From NCBI GenBank assembly GCA_030149285.1, contig JASBRU010000002.1:124001-188000 (forward strand): a stretch of 64,000 nt of DNA. The letters run 5' to 3'. Positions 53,528 through 63,134 of the stretch are shown here, piece by piece. Within the stretch, counting starts at the first letter, position 1. Each line of letters starts with the position of its first letter. A program made the translations under genes and the position numbers. Below the pieces are notes generated by a model. It made no database searches. It was not told the DNA's origin and was given only the letters and a program-made list of their open reading frames with translations. This DNA comes from Flavobacteriales bacterium. GTDB lineage: Bacteria > Bacteroidota > Bacteroidia > Flavobacteriales > JASBRU01.

Positions 53528-53654
53528 AATAGTTGTTTTGTGAAATATAGTTCAAAAAATCATATAGGTGTTTTTACTTGCTTGTGTTTGTAAGAAAAGT
53601 CTTTCAAGTAATACAACATTTAGTTTATTTCTCCGTCTTTACAACCTAGCACCC

Positions 53655-53676
53655 AAAATATCAAATCAGATATTTT
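53655..53676. promoter_or_regulatory. Inverted repeat upstream of the Asp-box propeller gene
   Basis: AAAATATC-AAATCA-GATATTTT is a perfect 8-bp inverted repeat with a 6-base spacer, ending 23 bases before the ATG at 53700. It is an operator or 5' UTR hairpin candidate. Confidence 0.45.
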
Positions 53677-53699
53677 AATAATTTAAACCAAAAACAAAA

Positions 53700-54773
53700 A
53701 TGAATTTCAAATTCAGATTAGCACTGGCCCTAGTGGTAGGTGTGCTATTAGGTGCTAATGCCCAAAACTACAATTGGGAAAAACTAAACACGGAGCCTTA
53801 CAGAGGCAAACAAGACGACATTACTTTTATTGATGAACAAAACGGCTGGTATGTAAATGGCTACGGAAACATTTATCATACAACCGATGGTGGTACTACT
53901 TGGGAAAAACAATTAGAACAAAAAGGTACTTTTTTTAGAACCATTGCCTTTATAGATGAGAACGTAGGCTTTGCAGGTACGGTAGGCACCGATTATTTCC
54001 CCAATGTTACAGATACTATCCCTTTATACGGCACAAAAGATGGCGGCAAAACTTGGAAGCCAGTAGAGTACCAAGGTCCTTATGTAAAGGGCTTATGCGC
54101 TATAGATGTGGTAAAAGAGCAATACATCAATCATGGAGAGATTGACTATAAATACCATATTTATGCCGTAGGCAGGGTAGGTAGTCCGGCTAATATAATG
54201 GTCTCGCATGATGGTGGCGAAACATGGAAATCATCTAGCATGAATGAAGATTGTAAGATGTTGTTTGACATTAAAATGTTTGATAAAAATACAGGCTATG
54301 TATGTGCAGCAAGCAGTGCAGATGTAACCACCTCTAATGCATTAGTATTAAAAACTACCAATGGGGGCAAAACATGGAAAAAGGTATACCAATCTACTCG
54401 CCCTTTTGAGAATACTTGGAAAATGTCTTTTCCAACAGAAAAGGTGGGCTATGTAACTATACAATCTTATAATCCTAACCCAGCAATAAATCAGCAACGA
54501 GTTGCTAAAACAACGGATGGCGGTAAAACTTGGCAAGAATTAGACTTGGTAAAAGATGCCCGAGGAAGAGAGTTTGGGGTTGGTTTTATAGATGAAAACA
54601 CAGGTTATGTGGGCACCATGAGTAGTGGTTATAAAACCACTGATGGGGGCAAAACTTGGGAAAAAGTAGACCTAGGGATGGCCTGTAATAAGATAAGAAT
54701 ATACAAAACCCCTGAAGGTAAGTTATACGGCTACGCCATAGGCGTAAATGTATTTAAGCTAAATATTGACTAA
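53700..54773 (+). CDS. Secreted Asp-box (BNR / YCF48-like) beta-propeller protein
   Basis: The 357-residue protein has a signal peptide (MNFKFRLALALVVGVLLGANAQ). Six Asp-box repeats of the form TTDGGKTWE (with TKDGG, SHDGG and TTNGG variants) are spaced about 45-70 residues apart, as in sialidase and YCF48-type propellers. It is probably a binding or assembly factor rather than an enzyme; no catalytic residues are visible. It has no T9SS sorting domain. A strong terminator follows. Confidence 0.88.
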   Translation: MNFKFRLALALVVGVLLGANAQNYNWEKLNTEPYRGKQDDITFIDEQNGWYVNGYGNIYHTTDGGTTWEKQLEQKGTFFRTIAFIDENVGFAGTVGTDYFPNVTDTIPLYGTKDGGKTWKPVEYQGPYVKGLCAIDVVKEQYINHGEIDYKYHIYAVGRVGSPANIMVSHDGGETWKSSSMNEDCKMLFDIKMFDKNTGYVCAASSADVTTSNALVLKTTNGGKTWKKVYQSTRPFENTWKMSFPTEKVGYVTIQSYNPNPAINQQRVAKTTDGGKTWQELDLVKDARGREFGVGFIDENTGYVGTMSSGYKTTDGGKTWEKVDLGMACNKIRIYKTPEGKLYGYAIGVNVFKLNID

Positions 54774-54792
54774 AATAGATAGGACAATCAAT

Positions 54793-54820
54793 AAAAAAGG
54801 AGGCAATTGCCTCCTTTTTT
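54793..54820. terminator. Bidirectional terminator after the Asp-box propeller gene
   Basis: AAAAAAGGAGGC-AATT-GCCTCCTTTTTT is a perfect hairpin that ends both the propeller gene and the convergent thioredoxin gene. Confidence 0.93.
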
Positions 54821-55386
54821 TAGTTTAGATAACTGTCAATCAGTTCGTGTACTTTTTCGCTATTCCAGTTGGTAGCACCTGTTTCGCTTACCAATATTTC
54901 ACCATTTGGTGAGATAATATGAGTAGCAGGTATGTTTTGTGAGAATAATGGTGTAGGTAAAGCTCTTACATAGCTATATGATGGAAAGGTATAGTTGTGT
55001 TTTTGTAAAAAAGCAGTTGTTTTATCTGGGTGTTCGCCACTTAAAAAAATAAAAACTACTTGCTCATTATCCTTGTAACTATCATATAGTTTTTGGATGC
55101 TAGGCATCTCTGCTACACAAGGTGGACACCATGTAGCCCATTGGTTAATAAAAACTACTTTGCCTTTAGTATCGCTAAAGCTATGTCGAGTGCCGTCAGC
55201 TTCGCTGTAAGACCATTTGTAGTTCAGTTCGGTTAGTTTATCTGCTTCCTCAACTTTTTCAATATCAGGAGCCCCCATCGTTAATTTATTGATGGCAATT
55301 TTTAGTTGTTTACCCAATGGGGTAAAAAGGAGCACTACTAACAGTGCTCCGAATAGGATATTAGAAATTAACCTTCTTTTATTCAT
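54820..55386 (-). CDS. TlpA-like membrane-anchored thioredoxin
   Basis: The 188-residue protein has an N-terminal helix (about 7-25) and a periplasmic thioredoxin fold with the redox motif WCPPC (about 112-116). KGKVVFINQWATWC precedes it and the cis-proline segment IPATHIISPNGEIL follows. It likely keeps periplasmic thiols reduced, for example in cytochrome c maturation. It lies 12 bases after the TonB receptor gene and is probably in the same operon. Confidence 0.92.
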   Translation of the reverse strand: MNKRRLISNILFGALLVVLLFTPLGKQLKIAINKLTMGAPDIEKVEEADKLTELNYKWSYSEADGTRHSFSDTKGKVVFINQWATWCPPCVAEMPSIQKLYDSYKDNEQVVFIFLSGEHPDKTTAFLQKHNYTFPSYSYVRALPTPLFSQNIPATHIISPNGEILVSETGATNWNSEKVHELIDSYLN

Positions 55387-55398
55387 TTGTATAGTTTC

Positions 55399-57351
55399 TT
55401 AATGATCTATAGACCATCTAAAACCGGCTTTAATCCATCTACCCGGTTGGTTGATGTTGCCAATATCTACATAGTCTTCATCTAGTATATTAGATGCTTC
55501 TACAAAGATAGTGTAATTCTCTCCCATCCAAAATAGGCGGGCATCTAACAACCAAAAAGTAGGGTATTCTACTTCGCCTGTAAATGCATTTGTGTTTGTA
55601 TCATAGAAATTGTAACCACCTTCACGGTTTTGTAAAGATGCTCTCCAGCTCATGTTTAAGCCTTTGTATATTTTATGATCTAGGCTAATGCCAAATTTAT
55701 GACGTAAGAAGTCTAATGCATAAGTAGATTCAAAACCATTACTAGCTGTATCAGCATCCATAAATGTATAGTTAAAGCCTAAGCGGGTAATAAAACCGGT
55801 TGCATCTAACAACACCTTCTTATTTATGTTTATAGCTACTTCAACACCGGTATAGTTGGCTTCTGTTAAGTTCTGAGCTCTAAATGGGTCGCTAGTAGGT
55901 TGGTTGTTAAAACGAATAAAGTCGATTAAGTTTTTACCTCTCCTGTGAAATACAGATCCTGTAGCCTGAAACATTGGAGTATAAATTTTTGTACCCAATT
56001 CATAGGTTTCTGCTTCTTCCGGTTTTAAATCTAGTTTACCAACACTGGTAGGTGTTGCAATATAAATTTCTGTAAAAGAAGGGAAACGAAATGCACGGTT
56101 TACCGAAGAGTAAAGTCTTACTTCATCTGTAATAGCAACACTTACATCTATACCGGGAAAAAACTGTGTGCCAAATGCTGAGTTGTGATTGGCCATTACA
56201 CCACCCGATACTAGCAGTCTTTTATAAGTAAAATTATGTTCTGCGTATAGGCTAATGTTTTCTCTGCTATCACCTTTTGCATATACAGCATTTTCGCCTT
56301 TAACATCTATAGGAGAGTCTAAGTCTTTACCTAAGTTGGTACTGATGATTTCTTCTCTACGGAATTCAGCACCTACAGAAGTAGTACCAAATTTATGAGT
56401 GTATACAGCATTTAACTCTCCACCATAAGCATCAGTCTCATGAAAATTATGACTTGTATACCAAGAGGGTGCGTTATCAAAATGTCTGAATAGCTCAAAC
56501 CTATCATTGTGTCTTCTCCAATATACACGGCGGGTGATTTTTAACTTATCTCCGCTTGTAGCTGTAATGGATGCAAAACGAGTTCTGGTCTCCTCGTACT
56601 GATCTGGGTATACAGATGTATAGTAGCTGTTTGCTCCAAATCTTTTATCTGTTTGTCCTGCATTTATACTAAAGTCAAATTTACCTGCTTTAAAATCGGT
56701 TTGGATAAAGAAGTTACTGGTTCTAAAATCAGTATTCTCTATGTATCCGGCAGATTGCTGCTGCGATAGGCTAATTAGCGTAGAGCTTTTTCCGGTACTA
56801 AAACGTTCAGAAACACCTAAGCCGTATAACTCATTCTCACCTGCTAAACCAGATATGTTTAGCTGACTTTTACCCGAACTTTTGGTGATAATATTAATTG
56901 CTCCACTAAACGCATTAGGACCAAATACTCTGGATGCACTACCGTGTAATACTTCAATGCGCTCTATGTCTTTTAGTGCAACGGGTATATTCATATTATG
57001 ATGACCGGTTTGAGGGTCGGTAAGTTTTACACCATTTAATAAGATAAGGGTTTGCTCAAAGTTGCCGCCTCTAATACTTACATCAGCTTGTAGACCAACG
57101 CTTCCACGTTGTCTTACATCTACATTTAAGCTATACTCTAATAACTCTTGAACAGTTTGTACAGGAGCATCTTCTATCTCTTGTCTGTCTATTACTACTA
57201 CATTTCTAGATAGTTTTTTGAAAGTAGTTTGAGATCGGTTTGCACTTAATACAACACTATTCAACACATTGGTTGTGTCGGTTGTAGTTTCTTGTGCCAC
57301 CAAATTTTGCGCGCATAGGTATATACCCAAGCCAATAATCAGTTTTTTCAT
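55399..57351 (-). CDS. TonB-dependent outer-membrane receptor (BtuB/CirA-like)
   Basis: The start at 57351 (MKKLIIGLGIYLCAQNLVAQ) gives a clean signal peptide and 650 residues. The plug domain carries LNSVVLSANRSQ and VQELLEYSLNVDVRQRG, then IRGGNFEQTLILLNGVKL and EVLHGSASRVFGPNAFSGAINIITK. The barrel ends with an aromatic-rich strand (WIKAGFRWSIDH). No CarboxypepD-like N-terminal domain is present. Ligand unknown; siderophores or cobalamin are possible, but no riboswitch was found. Confidence 0.93.
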   Translation of the reverse strand: MKKLIIGLGIYLCAQNLVAQETTTDTTNVLNSVVLSANRSQTTFKKLSRNVVVIDRQEIEDAPVQTVQELLEYSLNVDVRQRGSVGLQADVSIRGGNFEQTLILLNGVKLTDPQTGHHNMNIPVALKDIERIEVLHGSASRVFGPNAFSGAINIITKSSGKSQLNISGLAGENELYGLGVSERFSTGKSSTLISLSQQQSAGYIENTDFRTSNFFIQTDFKAGKFDFSINAGQTDKRFGANSYYTSVYPDQYEETRTRFASITATSGDKLKITRRVYWRRHNDRFELFRHFDNAPSWYTSHNFHETDAYGGELNAVYTHKFGTTSVGAEFRREEIISTNLGKDLDSPIDVKGENAVYAKGDSRENISLYAEHNFTYKRLLVSGGVMANHNSAFGTQFFPGIDVSVAITDEVRLYSSVNRAFRFPSFTEIYIATPTSVGKLDLKPEEAETYELGTKIYTPMFQATGSVFHRRGKNLIDFIRFNNQPTSDPFRAQNLTEANYTGVEVAININKKVLLDATGFITRLGFNYTFMDADTASNGFESTYALDFLRHKFGISLDHKIYKGLNMSWRASLQNREGGYNFYDTNTNAFTGEVEYPTFWLLDARLFWMGENYTIFVEASNILDEDYVDIGNINQPGRWIKAGFRWSIDH

Positions 57352-57375
57352 GATATTAATTATTGATTTAGCTTC

Positions 57376-57406
57376 AAGAAAAAGGGCATACTTTCGCATG
57401 CCCTTT
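57376..57406 (-). terminator. Terminator of atpDC
   Basis: On the minus strand AAAGGGCAT/ATGCCCTTT forms a 9-bp stem with an 8-base loop. It is followed by TTTTTC and lies about 22 bases after the atpC stop. Confidence 0.75.
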
Positions 57407-57427
57407 CAATAAAATTGTTGGAAAAAT

Positions 57428-57664
57428 TTAGTCCGCTAGAACAATTACTTTATTGTTTAGCATCTCTATCACACCACCTTTAATGTCAAATAGGTGTGTT
57501 TCATTATTTGCATCTTCAATTTTCACACGTCCTTCTGCTAATGAAGAGATAATAGGAGCGTGATTATTTAATAACTGAAATAAACCATCTTTACCAGGTA
57601 GTTGAACAGACTTCACATCTCCGGCAAAAATTGTTGTATCAGGTGTTATAATTTCTAGTTGCAT
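57428..57664 (-). CDS. atpC: ATP synthase F1 epsilon subunit, short form
   Basis: The 78-residue protein has only the N-terminal beta-sandwich domain (MQLEIITPDTTIFAGDVKSVQLPGKDGLFQLL to GVIEMLNNKVIVL). The usual C-terminal helical hairpin, which in E. coli makes epsilon about 139 residues and inhibits ATP hydrolysis, is absent. It lies 10 bases after atpD and ends the pair. Confidence 0.94.
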   Translation of the reverse strand: MQLEIITPDTTIFAGDVKSVQLPGKDGLFQLLNNHAPIISSLAEGRVKIEDANNETHLFDIKGGVIEMLNNKVIVLAD

Positions 57665-57674
57665 AGTAGTAAAA

Positions 57675-59216
<1,542 letters not shown>

Positions 59217-59238
59217 TTAAGCCCTCTCAATTTGCGGG

Positions 59239-59272
59239 CAAAAATACTGTTTTTAATTAAATCTACACAAAA
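59239..59272 (-). promoter_or_regulatory. atpDC promoter
   Basis: On the minus strand TTTTG (-33), 21 bases, then TATTTTTG followed by C matches the Bacteroidota consensus in both boxes. It lies about 55 bases before the atpD ATG. The leader contains a short GGG-CTTAAA-CCC hairpin. Confidence 0.65.
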
Positions 59273-59294
59273 GCTTATCTAATTTTTATTTTTC

Positions 59295-59302
59295 TAATTT
59301 TG
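59295..59302 (+). promoter_or_regulatory. ribF -7 element
   Basis: TAATTTTG is an exact TAnnTTTG match 34 bases before the ribF TTG start. A clear -33 TTG is absent. No FMN riboswitch is seen in the short leader. Confidence 0.5.
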
Positions 59303-59336
59303 AACATCTTTTTAACAGAAAAAAAACGCACCTCTA

Positions 59337-60266
59337 TTGAGAGTATATAATAGCATTGATGAATTTGAGCCTATCCAAGGCGCAGTAGTAACTACAGGCA
59401 CTTTTGATGGTGTGCATATTGGGCATAATACCATTATAAATAGACTGAAAGAAGTTGCAAGAAGAATAAATGGTGAGACTGTGTTGCTTACTTTTTTTCC
59501 GCACCCAAGAAAAGTGCTTCAGCCAAATATGGATTTGTATTTGCTAAATACGCAAGAAGAAAAAATAAAATTACTGGAGGCAGCCGGAATAGACCATTTA
59601 ATTATTCATCCATTTACCATGGAGTTTTCTCGTTTAAAGTCTTTGGACTTTGTAAGGGATATTTTGGTGAATAAAATGGCAACAAAAAAACTGGTAATAG
59701 GTTATGATCATCATTTTGGAAGAAATAGACAGGGTTCATTTGATCACCTTAAGGAGTATGGGCCACTTTATGGCTTTGATGTAGAGGAGATTCCTGCAAA
59801 AGATATAGAGAATGTGGCTGTGAGTTCTACAAAAATACGATCAGCTTTGGCAGAAGGTGATGTAAATACTGCTAATACCTATTTAGGACATGAGTATACT
59901 TTGACAGGCGAAGTTGTAAAAGGAAACAAAATTGGTAATCAATTGGGTTTTCCTACAGCCAACATTCACATAAAAGAAGACTATAAGTTAATACCAGCTG
60001 ATGGTGCCTATGCTGCAAAAGCAATTATTAAAGGGGTAGAGCACTACGGAATGATGAATATAGGTATTCGCCCAACAGTAGACGGATCAAAGCGCGTAAT
60101 AGAAATACACTTATTTGATTTTAATGAGGTTGTTTATGGCGAAACAGTACAACTGAAGTTGGTTGAACACCTACGCCCGGAAAAGAAATTTGACTCTGTG
60201 GAGTTACTCAAAGAACAGCTTCAAAGAGATAACATAAACGCTAAGAATATTTTTGGGCTTTTATAG
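59337..60266 (+). CDS. ribF: Bifunctional riboflavin kinase / FAD synthetase
   Basis: RibF makes FMN and FAD from riboflavin. The 309-residue protein has the adenylyltransferase motif TTGTFDGVHIGH and ISSTKIR-type segment VAVSSTKIRSAL, then the flavokinase domain with GNKIGNQLGFPTANI. The start is TTG (59337), because no upstream in-frame ATG exists and the MRVYNSIDEFEP N-terminus is family-like. Confidence 0.96.
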   Translation: MRVYNSIDEFEPIQGAVVTTGTFDGVHIGHNTIINRLKEVARRINGETVLLTFFPHPRKVLQPNMDLYLLNTQEEKIKLLEAAGIDHLIIHPFTMEFSRLKSLDFVRDILVNKMATKKLVIGYDHHFGRNRQGSFDHLKEYGPLYGFDVEEIPAKDIENVAVSSTKIRSALAEGDVNTANTYLGHEYTLTGEVVKGNKIGNQLGFPTANIHIKEDYKLIPADGAYAAKAIIKGVEHYGMMNIGIRPTVDGSKRVIEIHLFDFNEVVYGETVQLKLVEHLRPEKKFDSVELLKEQLQRDNINAKNIFGLL

Positions 60267-60498
60267 CAAGTTTAGTTTTTCCTTTTTTGCAAAAAACGCA
60301 TCTGTTTTTTGTTAACCATTATGTTAGTTGCAATTATTGCAAAATATTATTATTCAGCACTTTAATTATTAGTATTATTTACGAATAATAGTTTTTGAAT
60401 AATGGTTTTGTGCCATGTTTTAATGTCAAATGAAACCATTCTCTCCCTAATATTACAATGCCTTTACAGCAAATTTATTTACTGCAAAAAGTATTGTG

Positions 60499-61608
60499 AT
60501 GAAAACATATGATAGAAGACAATTTTTAAAAGGTGTAACAGGAGCTACATTTTCATTAGCCTTATTTAACCCCTTTAAATACCTATTTGGCGCTACAAAT
60601 TTATATGACGTTCCAAAATGGAGAGATTTGGTTGAAGTGGCAAGATGGTGCCCTACAGTGCATAATTTACAGGCACATAAATTACAAGTGGTTTCTGATA
60701 CTGTGGCTAATTTATATTACGACCCTAGTAAACTACTACCGGTTGGAGACCCCAAATCTATTTTCTCTACAATAGCCTTAGGTATATTTATAGAGCATCT
60801 TTCTATAGTAGCTGCCGAGAATAATTATAGGGTAATTGTTGATACGGTTTATGATGACCTTGATTATACAAACACTGAGCCTACCGTATTTGCAAAACTT
60901 AAACTGGTTGAAAACAATCAGCAGGAAGAGTTAACCAGTAAGTTGATTAAAAAGAGAAGAACATCTAGACTTGATTATGAAGAAGGACAGTTAGATAAAA
61001 CAGTGCTGGAAAAACTAAAAATGGAGTGTGAGAAATTTGATAATGAGTTTTTTTATACCAATGACAAAGAGTTTATAGACTATCTGGTAAATATAAATCA
61101 GGAAACGCTTTTCAAAGATTTGTCCAATCAAAAAATGCGTGAGGAATTAGATTGGTTGTTTAGATATAACAAAGATGAAGCAGAAGAGCATAAAGATGGT
61201 CTATGGGCAAAATGTATGGGCTTTAAAGGCTCATTACTGAAATCTGTTTTCAGACATCATAAAAGGTGGATAAAGGGATTTAGGAAAAGGATATTGAGAA
61301 AAACCTATTTGTCTTCTTTTGATAATACCCAAACGGTGGCATGGATTGGCGGAGCAATGAGTACTAAATATGATTTGCTAAACAATGGAAGAATGTTGGC
61401 AAGAAATTGGTTGCTAATTACTAAACACAATGCCTATATACAGCCATTTGGTTCTTTAATTACAAATGAGTTGGCTAATAAAAAAATCAATGAAAAATTT
61501 ACTCAACCTTCTAATGGAAAAGAAATATGGTTGATATACAGAGTAGGTTACAGTAAAGAACCTGCTAGGAGTTATAGGTTGAGTACGGATGAAATACTAA
61601 TTAATTAG
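60499..61608 (+). CDS. Tat-signal nitroreductase-like flavoprotein (Acg-type)
   Basis: The ATG at 60499 is preferred over the adjacent GTG at 60496. The 369-residue protein starts with a twin-arginine-like signal (YDRRQFLKGVTGATFS), so it may be exported folded with its cofactor. The body looks like a duplicated or extended nitroreductase: VARWCPTVHNLQAHKLQVV matches the FMN-binding start, IIRKRRTSRLDY-like (KLIKKRRTSRLDYEE) opens the second half, and HNAYIQPFGSLITN resembles the C-terminal half. It is 6 bases from the adenylating-enzyme gene, forming a two-gene operon. Confidence 0.8.
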   Translation: MKTYDRRQFLKGVTGATFSLALFNPFKYLFGATNLYDVPKWRDLVEVARWCPTVHNLQAHKLQVVSDTVANLYYDPSKLLPVGDPKSIFSTIALGIFIEHLSIVAAENNYRVIVDTVYDDLDYTNTEPTVFAKLKLVENNQQEELTSKLIKKRRTSRLDYEEGQLDKTVLEKLKMECEKFDNEFFYTNDKEFIDYLVNINQETLFKDLSNQKMREELDWLFRYNKDEAEEHKDGLWAKCMGFKGSLLKSVFRHHKRWIKGFRKRILRKTYLSSFDNTQTVAWIGGAMSTKYDLLNNGRMLARNWLLITKHNAYIQPFGSLITNELANKKINEKFTQPSNGKEIWLIYRVGYSKEPARSYRLSTDEILIN

Positions 61609-61614
61609 ACTATT

Positions 61615-63093
61615 ATGAAAAATGCATCAATATTATTTTATGACTGGTTATTGAATAGCTACAGGAGTTTTATAATGCTTAGCGATACTACCTTACAATT
61701 AAACTACTTGTCGGGCTTTAATAAACTAAGAGCTTTTAATGCTAGAATAAAGGCTTATGCCGAGTATTTAAAGGCAAGAAAGAGGGTTCCGGCATATAAA
61801 GAGTTTTTAAACAGATTGTCTAAAAAGGCGAGAAGCTTTTCCGATATACCCGAAATAGATAAGGGAAGTTATGTGAAAATATTTACGCTAGACTCAAGAT
61901 GTGTTGGGGGCAAAATACCTTGCTCAGGTGTAGTTATTGACGAGTCATCGGGTAGTACCGGCAGGCCAACAAATTGGGTGAGAGGATACAAAGAAAGAGC
62001 TGTAAATGCTAGGCTGATAAAGTTTGGTATGAGAAAACTATTTGGTAAAGAGCCTTTGTTTATTATTAATGCCTTTGCATTAGGAGCTTGGGCAACAGGA
62101 ATAAATATTACAATGAGCTCATTATCATTTGCAAAAGTAAAATCGCTAGGTCCGGATATTGAAAAGATAGAAAATACCTTGCTTCAATTTGGTAAAAAGC
62201 AACGCTATATAATTATGGGGTATCCTCCTTTTTTAAAGCACTTGGTAGATAACTCTAAAATAGATTGGGAAGAATATAAAGTCTCATTCATTTTTGGAGG
62301 GGAATCAATGTCTGAAGGAATGCGAGATTACTTAACAAAAAAGGGTATTGAAAAAATTTATAGCTCATTTGGCGCATCCGACTTGGAGTTGAATATTGCA
62401 TCAGAAAATGACTTTACCATTAGTTTAAGAAGATTGATAAATACTAATACAGAGTTAAAGAATAGGTTGTTGAAATATACGGGTGCATTACCAATGGTAT
62501 TTCAGTATAATCCTGCAGATTTTTTAATTGAGTCTACGGATAAAGATGAATTGATAATTAGTATTTGTAGACCAAATTATGTTGCTCCAAAGTTGAGGTA
62601 TAATATACATGATAGGGGACACGTAATGGAGTATAAAGAAATAGCAGCGGTACTCAAAGAGCTTGGTTTACAGGATGAGGTAATAAAACCGGCATCAGAT
62701 TTACCTTTGTTGTTTCATTATGGCAGATCTGATATGGCAGTTTCATTTTTTGGCTCAAATATTAGCCCTGAAGATGTGCAAGAAGCATTATATAAAATGC
62801 CGGAGATTTCTAGTATTGTAAATTCTTATAGCTTAATAGTTAATGAAAGTGAAGATGGTGATAAAGAGTTGCTGATATCTTTTGAATTGCAAAAGAATGC
62901 TTCTGCCAAAGGAATTAATATAACAAAGTCTACAGCACAATTTTATGGTTTATTAGCGAGCATAAATCAAGATTTTAGAAAAGGTAGAGAAATGGCAGCC
63001 AATCCAGAACGAATGAAGATATCCTTTGAAGAGTTTGGGGAAGGGCATTTTGCGAATAATGATATAAGAATAAAAGCCAAATACCTAGCTTAA
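61615..63093 (+). CDS. PaaK-like adenylate-forming enzyme
   Basis: The 492-residue protein has the AMP-binding P-loop-type motif DESSGSTGRPTNW (about 109-121), GGESMSEGMRDYL (about 228-240), FGASDLELN and the C-terminal domain start YGRSDMAVSFFGSNISPEDVQ. These match the phenylacetate-CoA ligase / capsular-biosynthesis branch of adenylate-forming enzymes. It should activate a carboxylic acid as an acyl-AMP. No CoA-specific or carrier protein is encoded nearby. The substrate is unknown. Its last codons lie in the stem of the terminator. Confidence 0.82.
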   Translation: MKNASILFYDWLLNSYRSFIMLSDTTLQLNYLSGFNKLRAFNARIKAYAEYLKARKRVPAYKEFLNRLSKKARSFSDIPEIDKGSYVKIFTLDSRCVGGKIPCSGVVIDESSGSTGRPTNWVRGYKERAVNARLIKFGMRKLFGKEPLFIINAFALGAWATGINITMSSLSFAKVKSLGPDIEKIENTLLQFGKKQRYIIMGYPPFLKHLVDNSKIDWEEYKVSFIFGGESMSEGMRDYLTKKGIEKIYSSFGASDLELNIASENDFTISLRRLINTNTELKNRLLKYTGALPMVFQYNPADFLIESTDKDELIISICRPNYVAPKLRYNIHDRGHVMEYKEIAAVLKELGLQDEVIKPASDLPLLFHYGRSDMAVSFFGSNISPEDVQEALYKMPEISSIVNSYSLIVNESEDGDKELLISFELQKNASAKGINITKSTAQFYGLLASINQDFRKGREMAANPERMKISFEEFGEGHFANNDIRIKAKYLA

Positions 63094-63130
63094 AGCATTG
63101 GTATTTGGCTTAGTAATAGTGTTTTTTTTT
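63074..63130 (+). terminator. Terminator whose stem includes the end of the adenylating-enzyme gene
   Basis: AAGCCAAATACC (63074-63085) and GGTATTTGGCTT (63100-63111) are perfect 12-bp arms with a 14-base loop, followed after a short gap by a run of T. The left arm codes for the last residues before the TAA, so the stop codon lies inside the hairpin. Confidence 0.75.
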
Positions 63131-63134
63131 AGAA

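Noticed and set aside
57352-57427. Cobalamin riboswitch upstream of the TonB receptor
   Set aside because: The gap to atpC is only 76 bases and is occupied by the atpDC terminator, too short for a cobalamin riboswitch.
60373-60390. TATTATT/AATAATA hairpin upstream of the nitroreductase-like gene
   Set aside because: It consists only of A and T in an AT-rich gap and is not convincing as a regulatory site without conservation.
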